Shown here: positions 1 through 6,254 of the stretch, in pieces | Layout: every line of letters starts with the position of its first letter | How positions within the stretch are numbered: the stretch's first letter is position 1 | NCBI GenBank assembly: GCA_002376965.1 | Contig: DFOV01000187.1 | Coordinates: forward strand, 1 to 11,881 | Source: Gammaproteobacteria bacterium UBA3532 | Lineage (GTDB): Bacteria; Pseudomonadota; Gammaproteobacteria; Enterobacterales; UBA3532 | Direction of reading: 5' to 3' | Length of the DNA: 11,881 bases | Notes under the pieces: generated by a model | What the model saw: the letters and a program-made list of their open reading frames with translations, nothing else | Database searches by the model: none | Told to the model about the DNA's origin: nothing | Made by a program: the position numbers and the translations under genes

Positions 1-107
1 TAATAAGCGAGAAAAAAGCGACAATGTGTTATCAAATCAAATACTCAGATGAACATTAGCCGCGTAGAACATCGTCAATGCTCATATGTTTTTAGCAACG
101 CAGCTAC
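1..107. other. Left-edge non-coding stretch
   Basis: AT-rich DNA ahead of the hipBA promoter. I see no convincing ORF, RNA gene or repeat in it. It may be the tail of an intergenic region whose upstream gene lies outside the window. Confidence 0.4.
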
Positions 108-136
108 ATGACATGCTCACAAAATGAAACTATACT
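108..136 (+). promoter_or_regulatory. hipBA promoter
   Basis: A -35 box ATGACA (108-113) and a -10 box TATACT (131-136) are separated by exactly 17 bp, a near-consensus sigma-70 promoter. The -10 box lies inside the left arm of the inverted repeat at 127-170, so a bound repressor would block RNA polymerase. Transcription would start near 143, giving a leader of about 30 nt. This is read from the sequence and not measured. Confidence 0.6.
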
Positions 137-170
137 TTCAACATTGTCCAGATATATGAAGGTATAGTTT
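127..170. promoter_or_regulatory. Probable HipB operator, 13-bp inverted repeat
   Basis: The left arm AAACTATACTTTC (127-139) and the right arm GAAGGTATAGTTT (158-170) are reverse complements at 12 of 13 positions, with an 18-bp spacer. The left arm covers the -10 box and the right arm contains the AAGG ribosome-binding site of hipB (159-162, 9 nt before the ATG). HipB-family antitoxins are known to repress their own operon through palindromes, so autoregulation is the natural inference. Confidence 0.6.
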
Positions 171-173
171 TAT
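155..173 (+). repeat. Direct repeat flanking hipBA, copy 1
   Basis: TATGAAGGTATAGTTTTAT recurs at 1811-1829 with 17 of 19 bases identical, just after hipA. The two copies bracket the hipBA genes. This copy overlaps the right operator arm and the hipB ribosome-binding site. Confidence 0.5.
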
Positions 174-549
174 GAGTTCGCGTTCTGCTGTGGTTTTCCC
201 TAAAGATCGTAAAGCACTAAAACAGCTCGGCGAGAATATTGCTTTGGCTATGAAGAGACGTAAGATTACCCAAACTAAACTTTCCGAGCGCACAGGTTTA
301 TCCATGCCAACACTGCGCAACATCATTCGCGGCGAGGCCAGCGTATCTATTGGACATTATTTAATGGTGCTTTCATCTCTTGGTTTAAGTGAAGACCTGG
401 CCAAAGTTGCATCAGATGATGCGTTTGGTCGCAAGTTACAGGATATCGAGCTACTTAAATCCAGCCGCAACAGACAAAATAATCATCAGCAACACAATGC
501 ACCGGTTTTAAGCCGGTCCACACCAATAAACAAGGACAGCACTCCATGA
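172..549 (+). CDS. hipB: HipB-like antitoxin, XRE-family regulator
   Basis: A 125-residue protein with a helix-turn-helix of the XRE/HipB type at about residues 18-75 (LGENIALAMKRRKITQ, then SERTGLSMPTLRNIIRGE). A polar, probably disordered C-terminal tail from about residue 95 is rich in N, Q, R and H. It should bind its own operator and neutralise the HipA kinase encoded next. Its TGA overlaps the hipA ATG by 4 bp (ATGA), the usual translational coupling in this family. The ATG at 172 is chosen because AAGG lies 9 nt upstream and the promoter gives a short leader. HipB proteins are usually 70-110 residues, so the tail is slightly long. The family call is firm; the specificity is inferred. 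Confidence 0.85.
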   Translation: MSSRSAVVFPKDRKALKQLGENIALAMKRRKITQTKLSERTGLSMPTLRNIIRGEASVSIGHYLMVLSSLGLSEDLAKVASDDAFGRKLQDIELLKSSRNRQNNHQQHNAPVLSRSTPINKDSTP

Positions 550-1784
550 GCCGCTCCATTTGGGTTTATGCCGACTGGCTCCCAATGTCTGAGACACGTT
601 TGGTCGGTAGGCTTGACGTGGATGTGGTGCGTGGAGCGGAAGTTTATCGTTTCACTTATGCTCACAAGTGGCTAGACTCGCCGTACGCAATACAGATCGA
701 TCCACAACTAAGCCTGTTCTCTGGTACTCAATTCAATGATGACGCGAGGAATTTTAGGGTGTTTCTTGACTCCTGCCCCGACCGGTGGGGACGACTGTTA
801 ATGCAGCGCCGTGAAGCTGTTATGGCCAGACAAGAAGGGCGTCGTGCAGTAAGGCTTAATGAGTCCGATTTCTTGCTTGGTGTCCATGACAATTACCGCA
901 TGGGCGGTCTGCGGTTCAAGCTGGCCGAAGACGGACCTTATCTCGATAATAATCAGCAACTAACTGCCCCCCCCATTGCCAGTCTACGCGAGCTGGAATT
1001 CGCGGTAAGCCAAGTAGAGCAACAGCCTGATTTGGACAACCCTGACTACCTAAAATGGTTGTTCATGTTGATTTCTCCTGGCTCATCATTAGGCGGTGCT
1101 CGACCTAAAGCCTGTGTTGCCGATGGTGACCAGCTTTGGCTCGCCAAGTTCCCTAGCCGCTATGATGACTACGATGTGGGCGCTTGGGAATACCTGGTTT
1201 ATTGCATGGCAGTAGATGCTGGTATTGATATGGCTCCCTGCCGTATCCTGCGCTTTAACAGCGACCATCACACCTTTTTGACTAAACGTTTTGACCGTGT
1301 CGGTACGAAACGACGCCATTTTTCGTCCGCCATGACCCAACTTGGCTACTATGATGGCGATGTCGGAGCCAGTTATCTTGAGCTTGCTCAGTTTCTTACG
1401 GAGCAAGGTGCCAATACTCGTGCCGATCTAGCTCAATTGTGGCGGAGAATGGCGTTCAGCATTCTGGTGTGTAACAGCGACGACCATCTGCGAAACCACG
1501 GCTTTCTGTTAGCTGACGATAATGCTGGTTGGATATTGTCACCGGCATACGACATTAATATATGCCAGGGTGCGACAGGGTTGCATTTGAACATTGACGA
1601 ACACTCCAACATTCTCGATTTGGATTTAGGCTTGGAAGTTGCCCCGTACTTTCAATTGTCGCCTGCCAAAGCGCAGAATATCTTGTTGGAGCTGAAAGCT
1701 ATTACTGGTAGATGGCGCGAGTATGCTCACAAAATAGGCATCAATAGACAAGAGCAACAGTTCCTGGAAAATGCTCTAGATTGA
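546..1784 (+). CDS. hipA: HipA-like serine/threonine kinase toxin
   Basis: A 412-residue protein of normal HipA length. In E. coli, HipA phosphorylates glutamyl-tRNA synthetase, which blocks translation and favours dormancy; the target here is unknown. The N-terminal HipA domain covers about residues 5-125. The kinase core follows, with a P-loop-like segment SPGSSLGG (177-184), K188 in ARPKAC, K201 in WLAKFPS, and FLTKRFDR (244-251). The catalytic-loop motif is NSDDHLRNHGF (310-320), with D312 aligning to the E. coli catalytic Asp. The metal-binding SPAYDIN (332-338) includes D336. All key residues look present, so the kinase is probably active. The gene is coupled to hipB by a 4-bp overlap, with AAGGA (532-536) inside hipB as its ribosome-binding site. 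A strong terminator-like hairpin follows 100 bp downstream. Confidence 0.88.
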   Translation: MSRSIWVYADWLPMSETRLVGRLDVDVVRGAEVYRFTYAHKWLDSPYAIQIDPQLSLFSGTQFNDDARNFRVFLDSCPDRWGRLLMQRREAVMARQEGRRAVRLNESDFLLGVHDNYRMGGLRFKLAEDGPYLDNNQQLTAPPIASLRELEFAVSQVEQQPDLDNPDYLKWLFMLISPGSSLGGARPKACVADGDQLWLAKFPSRYDDYDVGAWEYLVYCMAVDAGIDMAPCRILRFNSDHHTFLTKRFDRVGTKRRHFSSAMTQLGYYDGDVGASYLELAQFLTEQGANTRADLAQLWRRMAFSILVCNSDDHLRNHGFLLADDNAGWILSPAYDINICQGATGLHLNIDEHSNILDLDLGLEVAPYFQLSPAKAQNILLELKAITGRWREYAHKIGINRQEQQFLENALD

Positions 1785-1810
1785 AATAGCAGTTCCTATA
1801 TTGCCTCTAT

Positions 1811-1829
1811 TATGAAATTATAGTTTTAT
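1811..1829 (+). repeat. Direct repeat flanking hipBA, copy 2
   Basis: TATGAAATTATAGTTTTAT matches 155-173 at 17 of 19 bases. It starts 27 bp after the hipA stop. It may be a second half-operator, or one end of a duplication made when the cassette was acquired. Confidence 0.45.
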
Positions 1830-1838
1830 ATAACTCCA

Positions 1839-1856
1839 GTCCTTCGGACGGTTTTT
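1839..1856 (+). terminator. Weak hairpin plus T-run after hipA
   Basis: GTCC (1839-1842), loop TTC, GGAC (1846-1849), then GG and five T residues (1852-1856). The stem is only 4 bp, so this is at best a weak intrinsic terminator. A similar GTCC/GGAC hairpin recurs at 1942-1953. Confidence 0.35.
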
Positions 1857-1884
1857 CATATTGATAATTGCCACCAACTCTTAG

Positions 1885-1913
1885 AAGGGCAACGATTCTC
1901 CGTTGCCCTTTTT
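1885..1913 (+). terminator. Strong rho-independent terminator
   Basis: A perfect 10-bp stem AAGGGCAACG (1885-1894) / CGTTGCCCTT (1901-1910) with a 6-nt loop ATTCTC. T residues continue through 1913, making a five-T run with the stem end. It would end the hipBA transcript. Confidence 0.75.
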
Positions 1914-2054
1914 ATTGCGTGCTAGTGCGAACCTGTGCGGGGTCCTTCAGGACTTCCCCATTTTCTCAATCGCAACCAATCGAACATTATTTAGCCAAAA
2001 AGTGCTCTCCAGATGTGTATGTTCTCTGTACATGTCTCTGAGAGAAAAACACGA
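1914..2054. other. Non-coding stretch between hipBA terminator and IS21 stump
   Basis: No gene is supported here. It holds a GC-rich hairpin at 1939-1959 (GGGGTCC, loop TTCA, GGAC, TT bulge, CCCC) followed by ATTTTC, which could act as another terminator. After that comes AT-rich DNA with overlapping TGTTCTCTG- and CTCTGAGAG-like short repeats near 2018-2044, of unknown role. Confidence 0.4.
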
Positions 2055-2452
2055 TGTTAATGGCCAATTAAACTGATCCACTAGCGGCCAACAAATTTGA
2101 TCCACCTTTATTGGTAGTTGGGCATACCGCCCGTAAACTCTCTCGTTATTTCGGGAGACCAATTGAAGGAGTGGAACGTGATACACAAAATCAAAGCACT
2201 ACACGACAGCGGGGATGGACTTTCCTGCCGTCAGATAGCCCGAAAACTTAAAATCAGCCGTAATACGGTTCGCAAATACCTCGCAATGGATGAGCCTCAG
2301 ATCGCCGCTCAGTTGGAGGATTGTGAGCGCACCAAGCAGCTCGATGAGTACATCGTCTACATCAAACATCAGCTGCAGAATGCCCCCGGACTCAGTGCAG
2401 TGAAACTCAAGCGTCGCCTGATGAAGAAGTTTGATGACGTTAACGTGTCTAT
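2055..2452 (+). mobile_element. Truncated IS21-family element, left end only
   Basis: The stump begins near TGTTAATGGCC (2055), which resembles an IS21-family terminus starting with TGT. GATCCAC occurs twice 24 bp apart (2075-2081 and 2099-2105), fitting the repeated transposase-binding motifs at IS21 ends. The N-terminal part of istA follows. The IS sequence stops at about 2444-2456, where reading passes into tail-gene sequence. The catalytic part of IstA, all of IstB and the right end are missing, so the element cannot move by itself. The exact borders are inferred by eye. Confidence 0.65.
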
Positions 2453-2588
2453 AGCGGAGCCGGGAAAGCGGTCTATGGCGATAGAAACGCGGTGTTTGGG
2501 CAAAGTAAGCTGGATGTGGTGTGTAGCAGTGATTGGTATGGCTTACATGTTATCAGCAATGCGCCCAAAAAAAGCCCGCTCTTTGTAA
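2178..2588 (+). pseudogene. istA: istA fragment (IS21 transposase N-terminus)
   Basis: GTG at 2178 with AAGGAG (2166-2171) upstream is the likely start. The first ~90 residues carry the IstA helix-turn-helix (GLSCRQIARKLKISRNTVRKYL) and the following helices (NAPGLSAVKLKRRLMKKFDD). After VNVS, at about base 2450, the frame runs out of IstA sequence into tail-gene DNA read in the wrong frame, and stops at 2588. The DDE catalytic domain is absent. Full IstA is usually near 400-500 residues, so most of it is lost and the product should have no transposase activity. Confidence 0.75.
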
Positions 2589-3388
2589 GCAGCACGCATC
2601 CAGGCTTTAGCTCAGGCGAGCATGATGGGGTGATCAAAGCCATTAGCACAGCCCCAGGGCTGTCAAAAAGCCATAACCTGCTGGTGTTATCCAGTGATGG
2701 TTCGCCAAACGTAGATAATGACAGCGAGAATGTTCGCTTAAAGGTGCTATCCAATGGTGAGGTTCGCTCTGATGGGGCCTTTCTTTCAGGCGGTGCCGAT
2801 TATGCCGAGATGTTTGAATGGCAGGATGATAACCCCGATGGGGAGGATAGAGCTGGCTGCTCGGTAGTGCTCCTTGAGAATGGTCAAATTCGGCTGGCAA
2901 CCGCCAAGGACGCTCCAGAAAGCCTTTTTGGTGTGGTCAGCCCTCACCCGGCGGTGCTCGGTGATGCGCAAGGGCTCAATTGGCATAACAAGTATGTCTG
3001 CGATCCCTTTGGACGACGGCTCAGTGAAAGCGCTGAGGTGGTTTCCTGGACGCAGCGCGTCAGGCGCAAGGATAAGAAAAGCGGTGAATGGGTTACGGCG
3101 CTTGACGAGGTGGCTTATTTTAGTGATGCGCTACCTGCTGATGTCAAGGTGCCTAAGCGCGCGAGGTATCAGCAGGTTAGGCGCGAGGTGATAAACCCCA
3201 ATTGGCAGCCAGATAAGGCATATACGCCACGCCATCAGCGTAAAGAATGGGCGGCGATTGGCGTATTGGGGAAGCTGCGTATTAAAGCGGGGCAGCCGGT
3301 ACACCCGAGTTGGCGGTTGATTCAGGGGCACACTGAGGCACCCATGTATTGGGTGGTGCCGGTGGTGGTTAGGCTGCCTGTGACTTAA
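2453..3388 (+). pseudogene. 5'-truncated phage tail/fibre protein with peptidase G2 domain
   Basis: The frame is open from 2444 and becomes tail-like at about 2453 (SGAGKAVYGDRNAVFG). It runs to TAA at 3388, about 310 residues. The only internal start near the front is GTG at 2492, without a clear ribosome-binding site, so this is the C-terminal part of a longer gene cut by the IS21 stump. Counted from 2492, residues 88-110 (SNGEVRSDGAF, then GADYAEMFEW at 101-110) match the hallmark of the bacteriophage peptidase G2/IMC self-cleavage domain. That domain trims the C-terminus of tail fibres and tailspikes after trimer folding. The last 30 residues (HPSWRLIQGH, then MYWVVPVVV) recur at 4258-4350. 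Its stop shares the palindrome TTAA with the convergent higA stop. Activity is unlikely without a start, though the C-terminal domain itself looks intact. Confidence 0.7.
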
Positions 3389-3813
3389 AAAAACAGGTTG
3401 GGACTGATACCGAAGCGCTCACAAAGGGCTTTGATGTGTTGCTTGTTGAGGTGGCGCTCTCCAGAAAGAACTCGTGATACCATTGATTTTGAGCCTATTT
3501 CGGGAAGATCGGCCATACCGATTTGATGCTGCTGCATCAATAAGCGCAGCACGCTGATATCACTTCCAGCCTGTTGCGCCTCATGCTCAAAAGCAACCAA
3601 ATCCGGTTGCTGGTTTTCATAGCTTTCAATAGCGAGGCTTAAGAGGTTAATAATGGCGTTGAGTGGATTGTCTTCATCATCGCCGACTTCTTCAAGCAAG
3701 CTTTCAATCAATTCCAAGGCTTCATCATAGTGGGACTCATCACGAATATAGAGATAGGGAGCCGCCACTTGGGCGAATTGATGACAAGCGTTTTGCATAG
3801 CTATTGCCGTCAT
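3385..3813 (-). CDS. higA: HigA-like antitoxin, XRE-family
   Basis: A 142-residue protein. The N-terminal ~80 residues are acidic and helical (HYDEALELIESLLEEVGDDE). A C-terminal helix-turn-helix lies at about residues 86-136, with GSKSMVSRVLSGERHLNKQH as the recognition region. This layout is typical of HigA antitoxins paired with HigB of the PF09907 type. It should bind the HigB mRNA interferase and repress the operon at 4133-4181. Its ATG overlaps the higB TGA by 4 bp. The gene order, toxin first, is the normal one for higBA. A second ATG at codon 6 is possible. Its stop overlaps that of the convergent tail gene, so the module sits flush against it. Confidence 0.83.
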   Translation of the reverse strand: MTAIAMQNACHQFAQVAAPYLYIRDESHYDEALELIESLLEEVGDDEDNPLNAIINLLSLAIESYENQQPDLVAFEHEAQQAGSDISVLRLLMQQHQIGMADLPEIGSKSMVSRVLSGERHLNKQHIKALCERFGISPNLFF

Positions 3814-4124
3814 TTTCGTTCTCCTTTGGCAAAGCGCTGACAGAGTTTGTCGTATTGCGCATGAGTAAGAATATGTTTTACATAAATACGGTTCTGAGTA
3901 AATTGAATAAAGGCCATTAACCTGAGGTGATTTCCACCGATATCAATGATCCACCACTTATCCTTGTACTTGAAGTTATCAAGCGAAGGGAAAACCTGAC
4001 GCATTTCATCGGGAGAAGAAAACGTGGCTTTTTTGAGTACATGATAAAGATCGAAAATCGCCTGTTTCTGATTGGGGTACGATTTTGCGGCCTCCTCAAA
4101 GGGGCGCTTGGAAATAACATGCAT
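3810..4124 (-). CDS. higB: HigB-like mRNA interferase toxin
   Basis: A 104-residue protein of normal HigB length. Family landmarks are the start MHVISKRPFEEAAKSYP, IDIGGNHLRLMAFIQF (60-75) and the C-terminal ILTHAQYDKLC (85-95). HigB proteins are RelE-like RNases that cut mRNA at the ribosome. Basic and aromatic residues such as K55, W57, R68 and H88 are candidates for the active site by family analogy only. GGAG lies 5 nt before the ATG. It is first gene of the operon and coupled to higA by ATGA. The promoter and operator lie immediately upstream. Confidence 0.85.
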   Translation of the reverse strand: MHVISKRPFEEAAKSYPNQKQAIFDLYHVLKKATFSSPDEMRQVFPSLDNFKYKDKWWIIDIGGNHLRLMAFIQFTQNRIYVKHILTHAQYDKLCQRFAKGERK

Positions 4125-4132
4125 AGCAACTC

Positions 4133-4181
4133 CGGTTGACTATCTGTCAACTTTATACCGTGATTGCCAATTAGTCAACCG
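4133..4181 (-). promoter_or_regulatory. higBA promoter and operator
   Basis: On the minus strand, TTGACT (complement of 4173-4178) and TATAAA (complement of 4152-4157) form a promoter with a short 15-bp spacer. CGGTTGACTA (4133-4142) and TAGTCAACCG (4172-4181) are a perfect 10-bp inverted repeat. A third site, GTCAAC (4146-4151), forms a tighter palindrome with GTTGAC (4135-4140) over a 5-bp spacer. The sites cover the -35 box and the start region, fitting repression by HigA or the HigBA complex. Confidence 0.65.
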
Positions 4182-4208
4182 CACGTTCTTTGTGTGCAAG
4201 GATGTTCT

Positions 4209-4259
4209 ATGGGAGTCTCCCTTCGCGCCTACGCCAAACACCGCGGCGTATCCGATACA
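4209..4259 (+). pseudogene. Terminase small-subunit gene fragment (first 17 codons)
   Basis: These 51 bp match 6345-6395, the start of the intact terminase small-subunit gene, with one C/T difference. Similarity begins at the ATG and is absent upstream of it. AAGG sits 8 nt before this ATG, so it once had a usable ribosome-binding site. The terminase frame runs across the junction into unrelated codons and stops at about codon 40. This is the left half of a chimera with the tail fragment that follows. Confidence 0.85.
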
Positions 4260-4350
4260 CCCGAGTTGGCGGTTGATTCAGGGGCATGTGGAGGCACCAA
4301 TGTATTGGGTGGTGCCGGTGGTGGTTGATACGCTGCCAGTCACCCCTTAA
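4256..4350 (+). pseudogene. Tail-gene 3' end fragment (last ~31 codons)
   Basis: This matches 3300-3388, the end of the tail gene, with about five differences over the first ~70 bp. The final codons then differ (DTLPVTP here, RLPVT there), so it comes from a related allele and is not a recent copy. It is out of frame with the terminase fragment to its left. The two halves share TACA at 4256-4259. It overlaps the end of the convergent RloB-like gene by 11 bp. Confidence 0.85.
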
Positions 4351-4975
4351 TGTGCTGTAAATACTCCACCAATAAGTGGATTTCGGTTGATGGCATAGGC
4401 TCGCCGGATGTTTCAGCATCCTTTAATGCCTTGGCAGCATGCCTTTTCGCTGTCTCTAACTGGGGAATGAGTTTGTTGAAAACACCGTGCATGCCTTTAG
4501 CGTAGATGGGTAGCTTTTTCTTTAGCTGAGAGCAACACTGCTGAGATTGCGTTTTGTTTTGGCTGGAAGAAAACGGACTTCTCTGATAGCCAAAATGAAG
4601 AAGTAACCAATATTCAAAGCAGGGCCATGAACGGGCGGTATGAAAACGGTTGTCTTGCGCTTGACGCGAAGCTTCAGTGAACTGGGGGTGTTCGTCGCGA
4701 TCGAATACGCAATACACCCTGTCATAGGGATTACCAGATTTACGCTCGTCTGCATAACGTTTTTTCGCATGTCGAACAATCGTTATTGGATTGCTGCCAT
4801 CGCCTGGAGTCACTGTGATATTGGCGCTGCTGATGGCATAGTGCTGTTGTAGATCGGAAAAGTATTGGCGTTCAGTCTTTTCACCTTCGACCACGATTAA
4901 AACTCGATCGTAAGGTTCTCGCTTCGGCATTCGCCTTTGTAGATCTCGGTGATTTCTTGGCTTACGCTTAGCCAT
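4340..4975 (-). CDS. rloB: RloB-like TOPRIM-family protein (AbiLii-like)
   Basis: A 211-residue protein of the RloB family, whose fold is TOPRIM-like and nuclease-related. A basic N-terminus (MAKRKPRNHRDLQRR) is followed by VLIVVEGEKTERQYF (25-39) with the TOPRIM-type glutamate E30. FDRDEH (91-96) follows, with D92 and D94 as the metal-binding pair, then the family block SWPCFEYWLLLHFG (116-129). RloB is the second subunit of the Lactococcus AbiL abortive-infection pair and is usually found beside an AAA/ABC-type ATPase, as here. Its ATG overlaps the end of the ATPase gene by 8 bp (ATGGCTAA). The likely role is an effector nuclease activated by or complexed with the ATPase during phage infection. 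That role is inferred from family and context. Confidence 0.85.
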   Translation of the reverse strand: MAKRKPRNHRDLQRRMPKREPYDRVLIVVEGEKTERQYFSDLQQHYAISSANITVTPGDGSNPITIVRHAKKRYADERKSGNPYDRVYCVFDRDEHPQFTEASRQAQDNRFHTARSWPCFEYWLLLHFGYQRSPFSSSQNKTQSQQCCSQLKKKLPIYAKGMHGVFNKLIPQLETAKRHAAKALKDAETSGEPMPSTEIHLLVEYLQHIKG

Positions 4976-6254
4976 GTAGCGTATCTCCTGCTAGCGAACT
5001 GTCCGATACAAATGGAAGCGCACCATAACGGCCTGACAAATAAGCTCGCTCAAGATTATCGACGCCTTTTCGCGGGGTGAAGTCTGTCAGCGGGAAGAGA
5101 ACTGTTGATTGGACGCTATCCCGTTCGCAAAACCAGATCTGATCACGACGGAAGATCGCCTGATCCAACATGGCCGTTTCATGAGTCGTAAAAATAAGCT
5201 GGGCACCCTGGGTATTGATGGCTGGGTTGTGAAACAAGGCGATCAAATACTTCACCAATAAAGGATGAAGGCTGCCATTGAGCTCATCAATGACCAATAT
5301 GCGCCCGTGTTCTAGAGCATCAAGCCAAGGGCCTGCAAAGCTAAACATTTTACGGGTGCCATCGGATTCATCCGCGAAGTCCAGTTCAACGATCTGTCCA
5401 TCGGATGTTTCGTGGGATGTTTTAAGGCGAACCTTCTTTCTATCCGTTGACTCGGACTCAAGCAGCTCTCGAAGCTGGTCAGGTAGTTCGGGCGGTAATG
5501 GGGTGGCGGCCATATCCTCTTCGGACACGTGAACGTCGGCAATGGCAAAGTCGGCAGTTCTTAGAAAATCGAGAATAGACTGCTTGCGTTCGCCTAAGCA
5601 GCAATCCATCGAATATTTTGGAGACCAGCCAGCAATGCCTGAAAGGCGGAGTTTATCGGTAAACCACTGATAGATAGGTTGGAGTTGTTGGCTATTCAAT
5701 TGAATGGCTGTCGTTAAAAAGAGTGCATTGGGACGGGTTGCTCGCTTCCATACATCCTTGTCGCCCATTAACTTATCACCAAAGTGAAAGCTGGTTTCAC
5801 CCGATGTGGGATCGACTGAACGCTCAAACCAGATTTGGGTTCTACCGCGTGGAAACGCATAAAGCCATTCGTCATAAACTTTTTTAGCACATGCGCTAAA
5901 ACCGTATTGATAGCGCACACTATCTGAAATAAAAACAACCTCGAATGTGGTGGGGGCTTCAATGTGCGACGAGGCAAACTTGAATGGGGTAATGGGAAGC
6001 CTATCCAAGTGTTGGTGCGACCTCAAAACCAGAGTGCGCATGGTATCCAGCGCTTTGATGAGGTTGGATTTCCCTCCGGCGTTCGGTCCATAAAGGGCTA
6101 CTGTTCGAAGCAAGTGCATGGGTTTTACGCCCTTTGCCAGAGAAGGGCTCATGACATGGGTGTCTTGATGCTCCTTACTAGCGGTAGCTACAAGACTCAA
6201 ACGTGCTTCATTTTTAATTGAACGGAAATTCTCAACACTAAAATCAATTAACAT
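4968..6254 (-). CDS. rloA: RloA-like AAA/ABC-type ATPase (AbiLi-like)
   Basis: A 428-residue cytoplasmic ATPase of the SMC/ABC-like group. It starts with MLIDFSVENFRSIKNEARLS, the typical opening of these proteins. Walker A is GPNAGGKSN (56-64). An ABC-signature-like DESDGTRKMF lies at 295-304, Walker B ILVIDEL at 319-325, and a switch histidine in IFTTHE at 354-359. Between them is a mixed insertion with an acidic and proline-rich stretch (about 240-275). It probably senses infection or holds RloB in check by ATP-dependent dimerisation. It is the first gene of the pair, with weak ribosome-binding signals (GAG close to the ATG). AbiLi of Lactococcus and the OLD/PARIS ATPases are relatives; the RloB partner favours the AbiL assignment. 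Confidence 0.83.
   Translation of the reverse strand: MLIDFSVENFRSIKNEARLSLVATASKEHQDTHVMSPSLAKGVKPMHLLRTVALYGPNAGGKSNLIKALDTMRTLVLRSHQHLDRLPITPFKFASSHIEAPTTFEVVFISDSVRYQYGFSACAKKVYDEWLYAFPRGRTQIWFERSVDPTSGETSFHFGDKLMGDKDVWKRATRPNALFLTTAIQLNSQQLQPIYQWFTDKLRLSGIAGWSPKYSMDCCLGERKQSILDFLRTADFAIADVHVSEEDMAATPLPPELPDQLRELLESESTDRKKVRLKTSHETSDGQIVELDFADESDGTRKMFSFAGPWLDALEHGRILVIDELNGSLHPLLVKYLIALFHNPAINTQGAQLIFTTHETAMLDQAIFRRDQIWFCERDSVQSTVLFPLTDFTPRKGVDNLERAYLSGRYGALPFVSDSSLAGDTLHG

Noticed and set aside
1089..1406. Minus-strand frame of 105 codons inside hipA
   Set aside because: It lies fully antisense to conserved HipA kinase motifs and has no recognisable features.
1885..1960. A tRNA end or phage attachment site at the hairpin cluster
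   Set aside because: No tRNA-like cloverleaf or T-loop sequence is visible, and no second copy of this core occurs in the window.
4072..4350. A 92-codon + strand open frame covering the scar and ending in tail-like residues
   Set aside because: Its first half is antisense to higB and the higBA promoter. Only the last 31 codons resemble anything, and they are a gene fragment. It is a chance fusion of frames.
4340..6254. PARIS (AriA/AriB) or OLD-nuclease assignment for the ATPase pair
   Set aside because: The second protein has the RloB pattern (VEGEKTE, FDRDEH, SWPCFEYWLLLHF), not the AriB type, and the nuclease is a separate gene and not fused as in OLD.
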